Assembly (NCBI RefSeq): GCF_000711955.1
Contig: NZ_KL543998.1
Location: 1-64,000, forward strand
DNA length: 64,000 nucleotides
Direction of reading: 5' to 3'
Origin: Nevskia soli DSM 19509
GTDB lineage: Bacteria; Pseudomonadota; Gammaproteobacteria; Nevskiales; Nevskiaceae
Below, one piece after another: positions 17,111-25,526 of the stretch; the first letter of the stretch is position 1; each line of letters starts with the position of its first letter. Under the pieces are notes generated by a model that was not told the origin of the DNA, did no database searches, and was given only the letters and a program-made list of their open reading frames with translations. The translations under genes were made by a program, and so were the position numbers.

Positions 17111-17145
17111 GTCATCCTGAACGCAGCGAAGGATCTGGCCGGATT
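17111..17145 (+). repeat. Half copy of a dispersed hairpin repeat
   Basis: The segment GTCATCCTGAACGCAGCGAA and the following GGATCTGGCCGGAT match the left arm and loop of the complete hairpin at 31300-31356 with few differences; the right arm is missing. It lies in the gap between rsmJ and the SixA-like gene. Confidence 0.7.
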
Positions 17146-17214
17146 CACCGCCGCGATCGAACCAACGCCGTTGATCCGGGTCACTCAGCAATATCTTCCC
17201 AAGGCCTGCCCACC

Positions 17215-17712
17215 ATGCGCCGCCTGACCCTGATCCGCCATGCCAAATCCTCCTGGGACTACGCCGAACTGAGCGATTTCGAACGCCCGCTCAACGCCCG
17301 CGGCCGCCGCGATGCGCCCGTCATGGCCGCCCGGCTGGCACCGCAGCTGGAGCGCCCGCTGCGGCTGATCTCCAGCCCGGCGCTACGCGCCATCACCACC
17401 GCCCACATCTTCGCCGCTGCACTGGCGGTGCCCAACACCGCCATCCGCATCGACCCGCGCATCTACGAAGCCACCCGCGGCACCCTGCTCGGCATCGTGC
17501 GCGAAGGCGACGACGCCGACAGCCACGTCCTGCTGTTCGGTCATAACCCCGGCTTCAGCGAGCTGGCGCAGCTGCTGGCGCCCTGCCCGTTCACCGACCT
17601 GCCCACCTGCGCCGTCGTCACCATCGGCTTCGAAGCGCGGCAATGGCGCGACATCCGCCACGGCGGCGGCGTGGTGCAGTGGTACGACTTCCCCAAGAAA
17701 AACATAGATTGA
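17215..17712 (+). CDS. SixA-like histidine phosphatase
   Basis: The ATG at 17215 gives 165 aa. RRLTLIRHAKSSWDY near the N-terminus carries the RH catalytic pair of the histidine phosphatase superfamily, with K-S-S-W typical of SixA-like proteins. SSPALRAITTAHIFA is the second block and LLFGHNPGFSELA carries the third catalytic residue, His in GHNPG. SixA removes phosphate from histidine phosphotransfer domains. Whether this one acts on proteins or small molecules is unknown. The same frame is open back to 16792, but that part overlaps rsmJ and is not coding. Confidence 0.88.
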   Translation: MRRLTLIRHAKSSWDYAELSDFERPLNARGRRDAPVMAARLAPQLERPLRLISSPALRAITTAHIFAAALAVPNTAIRIDPRIYEATRGTLLGIVREGDDADSHVLLFGHNPGFSELAQLLAPCPFTDLPTCAVVTIGFEARQWRDIRHGGGVVQWYDFPKKNID

Positions 17713-17809
17713 GCCCGGACCCAATGACTGAGCCCAGGCTCGCGTATCCAGACCCCGAAGCGCAGTACACTGGGGTACGTTCCAGTCCGGCGGACAAGGC
17801 GCCTTGCTG

Positions 17810-18607
17810 ATGAAAAAGTCGATCTGGCCTGTGCTGATAGTGATCCTGGTCGCCGCCGTCGGCGGTATCGCCTACTACCTGCATACGCAGCGCACGGAGC
17901 CGCCCCCGGTAGCCGCCGTCCAGCCCGCTCCGGAGGCGCCTCCCCCCGCGCCGCAAAGCCATTACCCCATCGAGGAAGAACCCGTCGCCGCTCCGACTCC
18001 ACCGAAGCCCCTGCCGGGTCTCGATGAGAGCGACGCCGAGGCCCAGGCAAGCCTGGGCGGCGTGTTCGGCCAGCAGACCCTGGTCGACCTGTTCCAGCTC
18101 AAGGGCATCATCCGCCGCATCGTCGCCACCATCGACAACCTGCCGCGCGACAAGGTCGCCGGCCGCCTGCTGGCGGTCAAGCCGGTGCCTGGGCACTTCA
18201 CCGTGGACGGCGCGGAAGGCAGCCGCAGCATCGCCGCCGAAAACTACGCGCGCTACACCCCCTATGTGCACGCGGCGCAGGTGGTGGATGCAAAGAAGCT
18301 GGTCTCCGTCTACGTCCACCTGTATCCCCTGTTCCAGCAGACCTACGTCAGCCTCGGCTACCCCGACGGTTACTTCAACGACCGCCTGGTGCAGGTCATC
18401 GACAACCTGCTCGCCGCACCCACGCCGGCCGCCCCGGTGCGCCTGGATCAGCCCAACGTGCTGTTCACCTACGCCGATCCCGAACTGGAAGCCCTTTCTG
18501 CCGGCCAGAAGATGCTGGTCCGCATGGGTCCCGCAAACGAGGCGATCGTGAAGGACAAGCTGCGCCAGATCCGCATCGAAGTCACCAGCCGGGTGCACAA
18601 ACCGTAA
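17810..18607 (+). CDS. DUF3014 family membrane-anchored protein
   Basis: The ATG at 17810 gives 265 aa; an in-frame TTG lies two codons upstream. One N-terminal membrane anchor (IWPVLIVILVAAVGGIAYYL, residues 4-23) is followed by a proline-rich linker to about residue 65 and a soluble domain with LFQLKGIIRRIVATIDNLPR and QTYVSLGYPDGYFNDRLVQV, the conserved blocks of DUF3014. The domain should face the periplasm. Its function is unknown. Confidence 0.85.
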   Translation: MKKSIWPVLIVILVAAVGGIAYYLHTQRTEPPPVAAVQPAPEAPPPAPQSHYPIEEEPVAAPTPPKPLPGLDESDAEAQASLGGVFGQQTLVDLFQLKGIIRRIVATIDNLPRDKVAGRLLAVKPVPGHFTVDGAEGSRSIAAENYARYTPYVHAAQVVDAKKLVSVYVHLYPLFQQTYVSLGYPDGYFNDRLVQVIDNLLAAPTPAAPVRLDQPNVLFTYADPELEALSAGQKMLVRMGPANEAIVKDKLRQIRIEVTSRVHKP

Positions 18608-18635
18608 AGCTGCCGCCTGTTGCAGGAGGAGTGTC

Positions 18636-19091
18636 ATGAAAACAATGATCAAGCTGGCAAGCCTGGCGCTGTTGGGCGCGATGGCGTTCCCGGTCATGGC
18701 GCAGGACGTCTACAAGTGCAAGAACGCCGCTGGCCAGCTGGTCTACCAGGACCATCCCTGCGACGGCGGCGCCAAGGATGCGGGTACGGTGAAAGGCGGC
18801 TACGTCACCCCTCTGGGCGGCGACTCGGCTTCCGCCCACTACCAGAACTACCTGAGCCAGATGGACCAGGACCACGCCCAGCAGCAAGCCGAACGCAGCA
18901 GGCTCGATGCCGAAGAGCGCAAAAGACAGACCGAGCCGCAGGTTACCCAGGCCGACCAGGACGACTACCGCAGGCATATCTGCCAGGCCCAATTGGACAA
19001 CCAGCTGACCGGCCACCATTACGCCACCTTCAGCTGCGATGCGCATGGCAACAAGGTCCCGGTGGAACCGGCTGTGGTGATCCGGCGCTGA
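18636..19091 (+). CDS. DUF4124 domain secreted protein
   Basis: This 151-aa protein has a signal peptide (LASLALLGAMAFPVMAQ) with predicted cleavage after VMA. The mature N-terminus DVYKCKNAAGQLVYQDHPC is the DUF4124 signature with two cysteines that may pair. A Gln/Arg-rich helical segment follows at about residues 75-110. A good ribosome binding site (AGGAGG near 18625) precedes the ATG. Function unknown; the family is common in gammaproteobacterial periplasms. Confidence 0.88.
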   Translation: MKTMIKLASLALLGAMAFPVMAQDVYKCKNAAGQLVYQDHPCDGGAKDAGTVKGGYVTPLGGDSASAHYQNYLSQMDQDHAQQQAERSRLDAEERKRQTEPQVTQADQDDYRRHICQAQLDNQLTGHHYATFSCDAHGNKVPVEPAVVIRR

Positions 19092-19113
19092 TTCACCGGG
19101 CTGGAGCCCCGGC

Positions 19114-19506
19114 GTGTCCAGGCACGCCCAGGTAATTGCGGCGATACTGCGCGCCATGGAGACGGCACCCACGCAGTTAGAGGACATCGACCCCACGGTC
19201 AAGTGCAGCGCCTGTGAGGCGATCTGCTGTCGCCTGCCGGTACTGCTGATGCCGGAGGATGCGATCCCCGCGCGCTACGTCGATCACGACGCGCACGGCC
19301 TGGAGATCGTGGCGAAAGGCGACGACGGCTGGTGCGCCGCGCTCGATCGCGACACCCTGCGCTGCTCCATCTACGAACTGCGCCCGACCATCTGCCGCGG
19401 CTTCGACATGGGCGGCTACGACTGCCGCGAAGAACGGGCTGCCTGGTATGGCAAGGCCGCTCCGCGGATTCCCATCGTCGTCAGCGGCACGCCACCCAAG
19501 CGCTAG
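19114..19506 (+). CDS. YkgJ-family cysteine-cluster protein
   Basis: The protein has 130 aa from the GTG at 19114, or 116 aa from the ATG at 19156; I cannot decide between them. KCSACEAICCRLPV contains the C-x2-C-x3-CC cluster, and LRCSIYELRPTICRGF holds the downstream cysteines, which match the YkgJ (putative zinc- or iron-binding) family. Function unknown. It converges with yajD with 15 bp between the stops. Confidence 0.85.
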   Translation: MSRHAQVIAAILRAMETAPTQLEDIDPTVKCSACEAICCRLPVLLMPEDAIPARYVDHDAHGLEIVAKGDDGWCAALDRDTLRCSIYELRPTICRGFDMGGYDCREERAAWYGKAAPRIPIVVSGTPPKR

Positions 19507-19521
19507 CAAGCGCGCTGGCGT

Positions 19522-19887
19522 TCAGGGCTTCCGCGTCATCAGCCCCTTCAGGTCGGCGAAGGGATTGCCCGTCGCCACCGCTGCGTCATTCGGCTTCGAC
19601 GCGCCGCCAGTGTGATCCAGATAGCGCGAATGCTCGTTGTCGTGGCAATACACGCACAGCAGTTCCCAATTACTGCCGTCGGACGGATTGAAATCGTGAT
19701 CGTGGTTACGGTGATGCACGGTCAGTTCGCGCAGGTTGACGCGGGTGAACTCGCGCTGGCAGCGCCCACAGATCCAGGGATACATCTTCAGAGCCTGCTC
19801 GCGATAGCCAAGGTCGCGCTGCTCGGCATTGCGCCGCGCATCCGCCACGATGCGGTCGAGTTTGGCGGTGTCGGGCTTCTTGATCAT
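19522..19887 (-). CDS. yajD: YajD-type HNH nuclease
   Basis: The ATG at 19887 gives 121 aa beginning MIKKPDTAKLDRIVADAR, the usual YajD start; the frame is open upstream but that part is not protein-like. ICGRCQREFTRVNL and LLCVYCHDNEH provide four zinc-binding cysteines, and LTVHHRNHDHDFNPSDGSNW holds the HNH catalytic histidines and asparagine. The in vivo role is unknown. Confidence 0.9.
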   Translation of the reverse strand: MIKKPDTAKLDRIVADARRNAEQRDLGYREQALKMYPWICGRCQREFTRVNLRELTVHHRNHDHDFNPSDGSNWELLCVYCHDNEHSRYLDHTGGASKPNDAAVATGNPFADLKGLMTRKP

Positions 19888-20131
19888 GAAGAAATTCGGT
19901 TTCCGGCAAGTATTTCGACGCAGTGTATGACGTAACCACCGGTCCCGGTGCCGCGCCATCGGGCGCGCACGATGAAGCAAGAGTATCGAGCGGCAGCCAC
20001 GGCGTCATCGAAATGTAATATTCATTTATAATCAAGGTCTTTTTGCTGGATTTCGGGCTTTTCGGTCCGGACAGGCACGGATCGGCCGGCGCCATGTTCA
20101 GCATTCAAACGCAGGATCTCAGGGAATCTCG

Positions 20132-20991
20132 ATGTCAGATAACGGTCGCTCGCGATTTGCGGGCGTTGCCTTGCGTTGGTTGGGGCGTGCGCTTGCCCTG
20201 ATCCGCTACGCGGCGACCTGGTGCGTCTGTTGAAGAGCAACGGCTATCACGCCGTGGTGCTGATGCCCACCTTCAAGCGTTTCTACGACGCCGGTCGCGT
20301 CTACGAAAAGATGGGCTTCGACGAAGTGCTGACGCTGCGCGACTTCCACGAATACGACAACGTCCCTGGCGACGAATGGGACATCGCCACCAGCCCGCGC
20401 CTGGGCGAAGCCGCGGCCAAGCTGATCCGCGACCATCGCAAAAGCCCAGACGCCGACAAGCCGCTGTTCCTGTACATGCTGTCGATCATGGAACACGCCC
20501 CCTACTCCAGGCGCACGCAGGTGACCTACAGCCTGGACCGCACCGGCATCACCCCGTCCCTGTCCTCCCGGCTGTCCGACTACATCGGCCGCCTGAAAGT
20601 GCTGAGCGATGCCGTCAACGGCCTTGGCCGCTTCCTGCAATCCGATTCACGCGTGGCCATGCTGTGCTACTTCGGCGACCACCAGGCCTACTTCGAAGAG
20701 CCGCCGCCACAGTATCGATACACCCTCCCCGATCCCAACTTCATCACGCAATACCGCCTGCGCACCAACTTTCCCGGCGCGGAAGTGCCGCAGACCCCGA
20801 CCATGGACATCGCCTTCCTGCCCAGCCTCGTCGCCGACCTGGCCGGCGTCACCGAAGACCGGCACTTCACCGCCTTATCGGCCATGCGCCGGCTATGTGC
20901 AGGCAAGCTCGACGATTGCGAAGACCACCAGTTGGTGGAGAGCTACAAGGGATATGTCTACAGCGATGCGCTGGGCTTGCTCCCGAAATAG
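20132..20991 (+). pseudogene. LTA-synthase/sulfatase-like gene with internal deletion and frameshift
   Basis: From the ATG at 20132 (MSDNGRSRFAGVALRWLGRA) the frame runs 34 codons and stops at 20231-20233. In another frame a sulfatase-type C-terminal half runs from about 20200 to the stop at 20989-20991: GDLVRLLKSNGYHAVVLMPT, FDEVLTLRDF, LYMLSIMEHAPYS and MLCYFGDHQAYFEE. The membrane segments and the N-terminal metal and nucleophile motifs, roughly 300 residues, are missing. The junction near 20200 joins the signal-like N-terminus to the C-terminal part out of frame, so one deletion explains both the loss and the frameshift. The intact relative is at 8439-10016. Expression of the C-terminal piece from its own start is possible but would give no active site. 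Confidence 0.75.
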
Positions 20992-21035
20992 TCCGGGGTG
21001 GACGTACTTCGAACAGCGTGCAAATCACTGATTGG

Positions 21036-21111
21036 TGGTGGGTCGTGCTGGGATCGAACCAGCGACCAGCGGATTAAAAGTCCGATGCTCTACCGACTGA
21101 GCTAACGACCC
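21036..21111 (-). tRNA. tRNA-Lys (anticodon TTT)
   Basis: The minus strand gives a 76-nt cloverleaf starting GGGTCGTTAGCTCAG and ending in CACGACCCA-CCA with encoded CCA. The anticodon loop reads CTTTTAA with anticodon TTT, and the T-loop is GGTTCGATCC. It closely resembles Escherichia coli tRNA-Lys. It lies downstream of queC on the same strand. Confidence 0.97.
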
Positions 21112-21203
21112 ATCGAGGGGGATGCTGCGGGGTCGCAGATTATAGCTGCTGGCGGACCGGCAGCACAGGTTTCAGGCTTGTTACAGACCGTTTTGAGCAG
21201 ATC

Positions 21204-21890
21204 TCAGGCCTGATAGCGGGTCGGATCCGGGATTCCGGCGGCGGCGAAGCCCTCACTGCGGATGCGGCAGGAGTCGCAGCGGCCGCAGGCGCGGCCTTCG
21301 GCGTCGGCCTGGTAGCAGGAGACGGTTTCGGCGAAATCCACCCCCAGTTCCGTGCCGCGCCGGATGATGTCGGCCTTGCTGAGCTGGATCAGGGGGGTGT
21401 GGATGCGGAATTTCACCCCTTCCACGCCGGCCTTGGTGGCCAGATTGGCCAGGGTTTCGAAGGCCTGGACGAATTCGGGGCGGCAGTCCGGGTAGCCGCT
21501 GTAGTCCACCGCGTTGACGCCGATGAACAGGTCCCGCGCCCCCAGCACCTCGGCCCAGCCCAGGGCCAGGGACAGGAACAGGGTGTTGCGGGCCGGCACA
21601 TAGGTCACCGGAATGCCCGTCGTCGGGCCCGATTCGGGCACCGCGATGGAGCGATCGGTCAGGGCCGAGCCGCCTACGGCGTCCAGGTTGACCTGCATCT
21701 GCTGTCGGCCCTTGGCACCCAGCCGCTGCGCCACCTTCACCGCGGCATTCAGCTCGGCGACATGGCGCTGGCCGTAGGAGACGGACAGGGCGTAGGTCTC
21801 GTAGCCCTCGCTGCGCGCGATGGCCAGCACGGTAGCGGAGTCGAGGCCACCCGAGAGCAGGATGACGGCTTTTTTGGGTGATTCGGTCAT
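21204..21890 (-). CDS. queC: 7-cyano-7-deazaguanine synthase QueC
   Basis: This 228-aa enzyme converts 7-carboxy-7-deazaguanine to preQ0 with ATP and ammonia, on the path to queuosine in tRNA. The N-terminal PP-loop is ILLSGGLDSATVLA (residues 10-23), followed by ALSVSYGQRH. The C-terminal zinc site is CYQADAEGRACGRCDSC, a C-x8-C-x2-C-x2-C arrangement. Length matches the family. It is the last protein gene of the tol-pal-que run, 163 bp after queE, and a repeat element lies in that gap. Confidence 0.97.
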   Translation of the reverse strand: MTESPKKAVILLSGGLDSATVLAIARSEGYETYALSVSYGQRHVAELNAAVKVAQRLGAKGRQQMQVNLDAVGGSALTDRSIAVPESGPTTGIPVTYVPARNTLFLSLALGWAEVLGARDLFIGVNAVDYSGYPDCRPEFVQAFETLANLATKAGVEGVKFRIHTPLIQLSKADIIRRGTELGVDFAETVSCYQADAEGRACGRCDSCRIRSEGFAAAGIPDPTRYQA

Positions 21891-21925
21891 GGTGTATTCA
21901 CCTGCAAGTTTCGGCGCATCGTATC

Positions 21926-22045
21926 GCCTCTCCCTCCGGGAGAGGCCGACGCGAAGCGGCGGGTGAGGGACACCACTTCAGCGTGGCGATCCCTGTGCTT
22001 GACGGTGCGTCCCTCACCCCTGCCCCTCTCCCGTAGGGAGAGGGG
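21926..22045. repeat. Composite inverted-repeat element between queE and queC
   Basis: Two hairpins, GCCTCTCCC-TCC-GGGAGAGGC (21926-21946) and CCCCTCTCCC-GTA-GGGAGAGGGG (22023-22045), bracket inverted GGTGAGGGAC/GTCCCTCACC arms. A related element occupies 48179-48355. It starts 9 bp beyond the queE stop and lacks a T-run, so it is a dispersed element rather than a classic terminator. Confidence 0.75.
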
Positions 22046-22053
22046 TTCAATAA

Positions 22054-22734
22054 TTAGCGGCCAGGAGTATTTCCCCACAGGATCTTGTGCAGCTGCATCT
22101 GCATGCGGATCGGCAGGCGGTCGGCCACGATCCAGTCGGCCAGCTCGGTCGGGCTGACCTGGCCATGGCTGGGCGAGAACAACACGGCGCAGCGCGCAGG
22201 CAGGCTGTACTGCTCGAGGATGCCCTTGGCCCAGTCGTAGTCCTCGCGACTGCACAGCACGAACTTGATCTGGTCGCGCTCGTTGAGCAGGGCCAGGTTG
22301 TCCCAGCGGTTGCGCGCCACTTCGGCCGAACCGGGAGTCTTGATGTCGACCACGCGGATCACGCGGGGATCGACCATCGAGATATCGATGGCGCCGCTGG
22401 TTTCGAGGGAGACAACGTAGCCGGCGTCGCACAGGGCGCTGAGCAGTGGCAGGCAGCCCTTCTGCGCCAGCGGCTCGCCACCGGTGACGCAGACGTGACG
22501 CACGCCATGGCTGGCGACCTGCTCCAGCACCTGATCCAGCTGGTGCCACTCGCCACCATGGAAGGCATAAGCGGTGTCGCAGTACTGGCAACGCAGCGGG
22601 CAGCCGGTGAGACGCACAAAAACAGTGGGCCAGCCCACCAGAGTGGACTCGCCCTGAAGAGAGAGGAAAATCTCGGTGAGTTTTAAACGCGCCGACGGTG
22701 TTCCGGGCGCCTTGTCGACGGCCGGAAGATTCAC
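22054..22734 (-). CDS. queE: 7-carboxy-7-deazaguanine synthase QueE
   Basis: This 226-aa radical-SAM enzyme contracts 6-carboxytetrahydropterin to 7-carboxy-7-deazaguanine. KLTEIFLSLQGESTLVGWPT is the typical N-terminus with the substrate-binding Q-G-E. The cluster motif is CPLRCQYC (C-x3-C-x2-C), followed by VCVTGGEPLAQ. It starts 8 bp after cpoB and supplies the substrate of QueC, encoded next downstream. Confidence 0.96.
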   Translation of the reverse strand: MNLPAVDKAPGTPSARLKLTEIFLSLQGESTLVGWPTVFVRLTGCPLRCQYCDTAYAFHGGEWHQLDQVLEQVASHGVRHVCVTGGEPLAQKGCLPLLSALCDAGYVVSLETSGAIDISMVDPRVIRVVDIKTPGSAEVARNRWDNLALLNERDQIKFVLCSREDYDWAKGILEQYSLPARCAVLFSPSHGQVSPTELADWIVADRLPIRMQMQLHKILWGNTPGR

Positions 22735-22742
22735 GATTCGGC

Positions 22743-23609
22743 CTACTTCAGCTGCGCCAGTCGCGTACGCGCCTGGGCTGCCGCACTGGAGCTTGGATAC
22801 TGCTTCAGCACTTTCTGATAAGCGTCCCGGGCCTGCGGACTCTTCTGCTGCGCCTGGAAGATCACCCCGGTCTTGAGCAGCGCGTCCGGCACCTTGGGGC
22901 TGGCCGGGAACTGCTGCAACAGGGACTGGTAGGACTTGAGCGCGTTGGCGTCATCGCCCTTCACATGGTACGACTCGCCCATCCAGTACCAGGCGTTGTC
23001 GGCGTAGTTCCCCTGCGGGTACTTGCCGAGCATGCTACGGAACCCGCTGATGGCGGCATCATACTTGCCGCCGCGCAGCAGGTCGAAGCTCTTCAGGTAA
23101 ATCGCTTCCTCGTCGGCCGACGTGCTGTTTTGCGCAGCGGCGACGGGCGCAGCCGCCGGAGCGACTGCAGCTGCCGGAGGCGGTGCAACGGAAGAAACGG
23201 GAGGCGGCGCCGGAACAGCACCCGGCATCGGTAGCGCGTTCGGATCGGTGCCGGCGGCCGGAAGCTGACCACCACCCTCGAGCCGCTTGAAGCGGGCATC
23301 GTTGTCGACATTCTGCTGCTGGAGCGTCTGCTGCAGGGTGTCGACATCGTGCCGCAATTGCTCCACTTCACCGCGCAGATTACGCAGATCGTCGGCCTGC
23401 GAACCGTTCTGCGTGGACTCGATGGCGCCGAGGCGCCGACTCAGGTCCACCGTCTTGTTCTCGACCGACTGCAGGCGCTGCTCCTCAGGGCTCAGCGCAC
23501 GCTGGCCGTTGATCGGAGCGCCGTAATCGCTGGCGCAAGCGGAAAGGGCCAGCGCCGCGAACAGCGGCGCCAGCCCCTTGATGCCGGAAGAAACGCTGGA
23601 GCGGATCAT
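22743..23609 (-). CDS. cpoB: Cell division coordinator CpoB (YbgF)
   Basis: This 288-aa periplasmic protein starts with a signal sequence (LAPLFAALALSACASDYG) that contains an LSAC lipobox-like site, although CpoB is usually soluble. A coiled coil spans about residues 40-100 (SVENKTVDLSRRLGAIEST), then a Pro/Ala-rich linker to about 165. Three TPR repeats follow, with FDLLRGGKYDAAISGFRSML as the first. CpoB couples the Tol-Pal machine to peptidoglycan synthesis at division. It follows pal in the operon. Confidence 0.93.
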   Translation of the reverse strand: MIRSSVSSGIKGLAPLFAALALSACASDYGAPINGQRALSPEEQRLQSVENKTVDLSRRLGAIESTQNGSQADDLRNLRGEVEQLRHDVDTLQQTLQQQNVDNDARFKRLEGGGQLPAAGTDPNALPMPGAVPAPPPVSSVAPPPAAAVAPAAAPVAAAQNSTSADEEAIYLKSFDLLRGGKYDAAISGFRSMLGKYPQGNYADNAWYWMGESYHVKGDDANALKSYQSLLQQFPASPKVPDALLKTGVIFQAQQKSPQARDAYQKVLKQYPSSSAAAQARTRLAQLK

Positions 23610-23625
23610 CGGCCTTCAGGTTCTC

Positions 23626-24141
23626 TTACTGCTGAACCAGGTCGACGCGACGGTTCTGGCCCCAGGAGGCCTCGTCGTGGCCGAGGGCGACCGGACGCTC
23701 TTTGCCGTAGCTGACGGTGGTCAGCTGCGAGGCGGAGACACCCTTGGCTTCGAGAGCCTGGGCAACGGCATTGGCGCGACGCTCGCCCAGGCCGATGTTG
23801 TACTCGCGGGTGCCGCGCTCGTCGGTGTTGCCTTCCAGGCGGACCTTGGCGGTCGGGTTGGCGCTCAGGTAGGTGGCCCAGCTGGAGACGACGCCCAGGC
23901 TGTCCGGCTTGATGTCGCTCTTGTCGAAATCGAAGTAGACCGAGTGAGCCGACAGGTCACCAGTGGTGCTGGTGCCGGTGTTGGTGTTGCCATAGCCCTG
24001 GTTGGTGGCAATGCCGCCACCGTTGTCGACCGGCTTGGCGCCGGCATCGGTCTTGGTTTCACCGCCGGAAGAGCAACCGGCCATCACAACGGCGAACGCT
24101 ACGGCGGCGACGCCGGCGAGGAATTTATTTTTGTACTGCAT
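23626..24141 (-). CDS. pal: Peptidoglycan-associated lipoprotein Pal
   Basis: This 171-aa protein has a lipoprotein signal ending FAVVMAGCSSGG, so the cysteine near residue 23 is acylated and anchors it in the outer membrane. A Gly/Asn/Thr-rich linker leads to an OmpA-like peptidoglycan-binding domain: VYFDFDKSDIKPDS, VRLEGNTDERGTREYNIGLG and GQNRRVDLV. Asp and Arg in NTDERGTREYN contact meso-diaminopimelate. The position after tolB is canonical. Confidence 0.97.
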   Translation of the reverse strand: MQYKNKFLAGVAAVAFAVVMAGCSSGGETKTDAGAKPVDNGGGIATNQGYGNTNTGTSTTGDLSAHSVYFDFDKSDIKPDSLGVVSSWATYLSANPTAKVRLEGNTDERGTREYNIGLGERRANAVAQALEAKGVSASQLTTVSYGKERPVALGHDEASWGQNRRVDLVQQ

Positions 24142-24225
24142 GGGGAGACTCCTTACGGGGAACGGGGGGGCACTTTGTGTGATTTTACAGCGTGAACATG
24201 TAACTATTTTAATGATTTTGCTCGA

Positions 24226-25524
24226 TTACTGCGGCGGCCAGGGCGACCAGGCCGGCTCGCGCACATTGGTCCCCGGCTGGCTCAGGGTCTGGTGCACGCG
24301 TCCGTCAACGGTCGCGGTTCTCATCTCTTCGCCACGCGAACCCTGGGTCGTGTAGATCACCACCTGGCTGTTTGGAGCGAAGCGCGGGTGCTCGTCCATG
24401 AAACCGTCGCTGATGATCTTCACCGCCTTGGTCTGCCAATCCATCAGCCCGATATGGTAGCCCGCGCCATCACTATTGACCAGCGCAAGCCACTTGCCAT
24501 CGGGCGAAAAAGCCGGATCTTCATTGCGGTTTCCCTGGAAAGTGAGCCGCGTCTGCGGGCCGCCGGTGGAGGGTGCGCTGTACAGCTGCGGCTGGCCGCC
24601 GCGGTCCGAAGCCCAGACCAGGGTCTTGCCGTCCGGCGACCAAGCCGCCTCGGTGTCGATGCCGGGGTCGGTGGTGATGCGGGTGCGTGAGCCGCTGGCC
24701 ACGTCGATGACGTAGATGTCCGGGTTCCGCTCGAAGGACAGGGTCACCGCCAGCTTGGTGCCGTCCGGCGACCAGGCCGGGGCGCCGTTGATGCCCTTCT
24801 CGCCGACGAACTTCTTCAACTCGCCTGTCTCCCAGGTCTGTACATAGATCGCCGAATAGCCGTGGTCATAGCCGACGAAAGCCAGCTTGCGGCCGTCCGG
24901 CGACCAGGCCGGCGACATCAGCGGCTCACGCGAGCGGGCGATGGTGCGGCGGTTCTCGCCGTCGGAATCGGCGATGTAGAGTTCGAACTTGCGGTTGTTG
25001 CCGGTGCCGGTGGCATCGACGTAGGCAAGCTGCGTGTTGAACACGCCGCGGATGCCGGTCAGCTTCTGGAAGATCATGTCCGCGGCCTGGTGGCCTGCGG
25101 AGCGCCAACGCAATTTGTCCTTGCCCTGGATGTCGGCTCCGTTGAGGATCGCGATGGGTGTGTCGTGCAGCACGTCCATCAGGGTGAAGCTCACGGCGAT
25201 GCTGCCGGGTGTCGCGCCCGGCGTCACCTTGCCGATCACGGCGAAATTCATGTTCTGCACTTGCCAGTTGTGCGTGTTGACCTGGGAAATATCGGTCGGC
25301 TTTTCCAGCATGTTGGCGCGCGGCAGGGTGATGAACATGCCGCTGTGCGCGAGATCGTCGTCGATGACCTGGGCGATGTCGACGGTGACGTCCGGCGTCT
25401 GCACGAACGGCACGATGGCGATGGGCTGCGCGCGGCTCTTGTCGCTGCTGACACTGAACGACAGATCCGCGAAGGCGGCGGGCGCGACTGCCAGGCTGAG
25501 CAGAAAAATCCAGATGGTTTTCAT
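24226..25524 (-). CDS. tolB: Tol-Pal system beta-propeller protein TolB
   Basis: The ATG at 25524 gives 432 aa starting MKTIWIFLLSLAVAPAAFA, a clear signal peptide cleaved after AFA; the frame is open 12 codons further upstream but would spoil it. The N-terminal domain (VPFVQTPDVTVDIAQVIDDD) is followed by a six-bladed propeller with repeated AWSPDGRKLAFVG-type blades from about residue 200. TolB binds Pal and TolA in the periplasm. The start is 2 bp from the tolA stop. Confidence 0.97.
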   Translation of the reverse strand: MKTIWIFLLSLAVAPAAFADLSFSVSSDKSRAQPIAIVPFVQTPDVTVDIAQVIDDDLAHSGMFITLPRANMLEKPTDISQVNTHNWQVQNMNFAVIGKVTPGATPGSIAVSFTLMDVLHDTPIAILNGADIQGKDKLRWRSAGHQAADMIFQKLTGIRGVFNTQLAYVDATGTGNNRKFELYIADSDGENRRTIARSREPLMSPAWSPDGRKLAFVGYDHGYSAIYVQTWETGELKKFVGEKGINGAPAWSPDGTKLAVTLSFERNPDIYVIDVASGSRTRITTDPGIDTEAAWSPDGKTLVWASDRGGQPQLYSAPSTGGPQTRLTFQGNRNEDPAFSPDGKWLALVNSDGAGYHIGLMDWQTKAVKIISDGFMDEHPRFAPNSQVVIYTTQGSRGEEMRTATVDGRVHQTLSQPGTNVREPAWSPWPPQ

Positions 25525-25526
25525 TG

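Noticed and set aside
16792..17712. 306-aa frame as one long phosphatase
   Set aside because: The first 140 codons overlap rsmJ in another frame and have no protein-like pattern; the SixA domain starts exactly at the ATG at 17215.
21204..22734. preQ1 riboswitch upstream of queE or queC
   Set aside because: The genes lie at the end of the tol-pal operon and the queE-queC gap holds only a dispersed repeat; no preQ1 aptamer pattern was seen.
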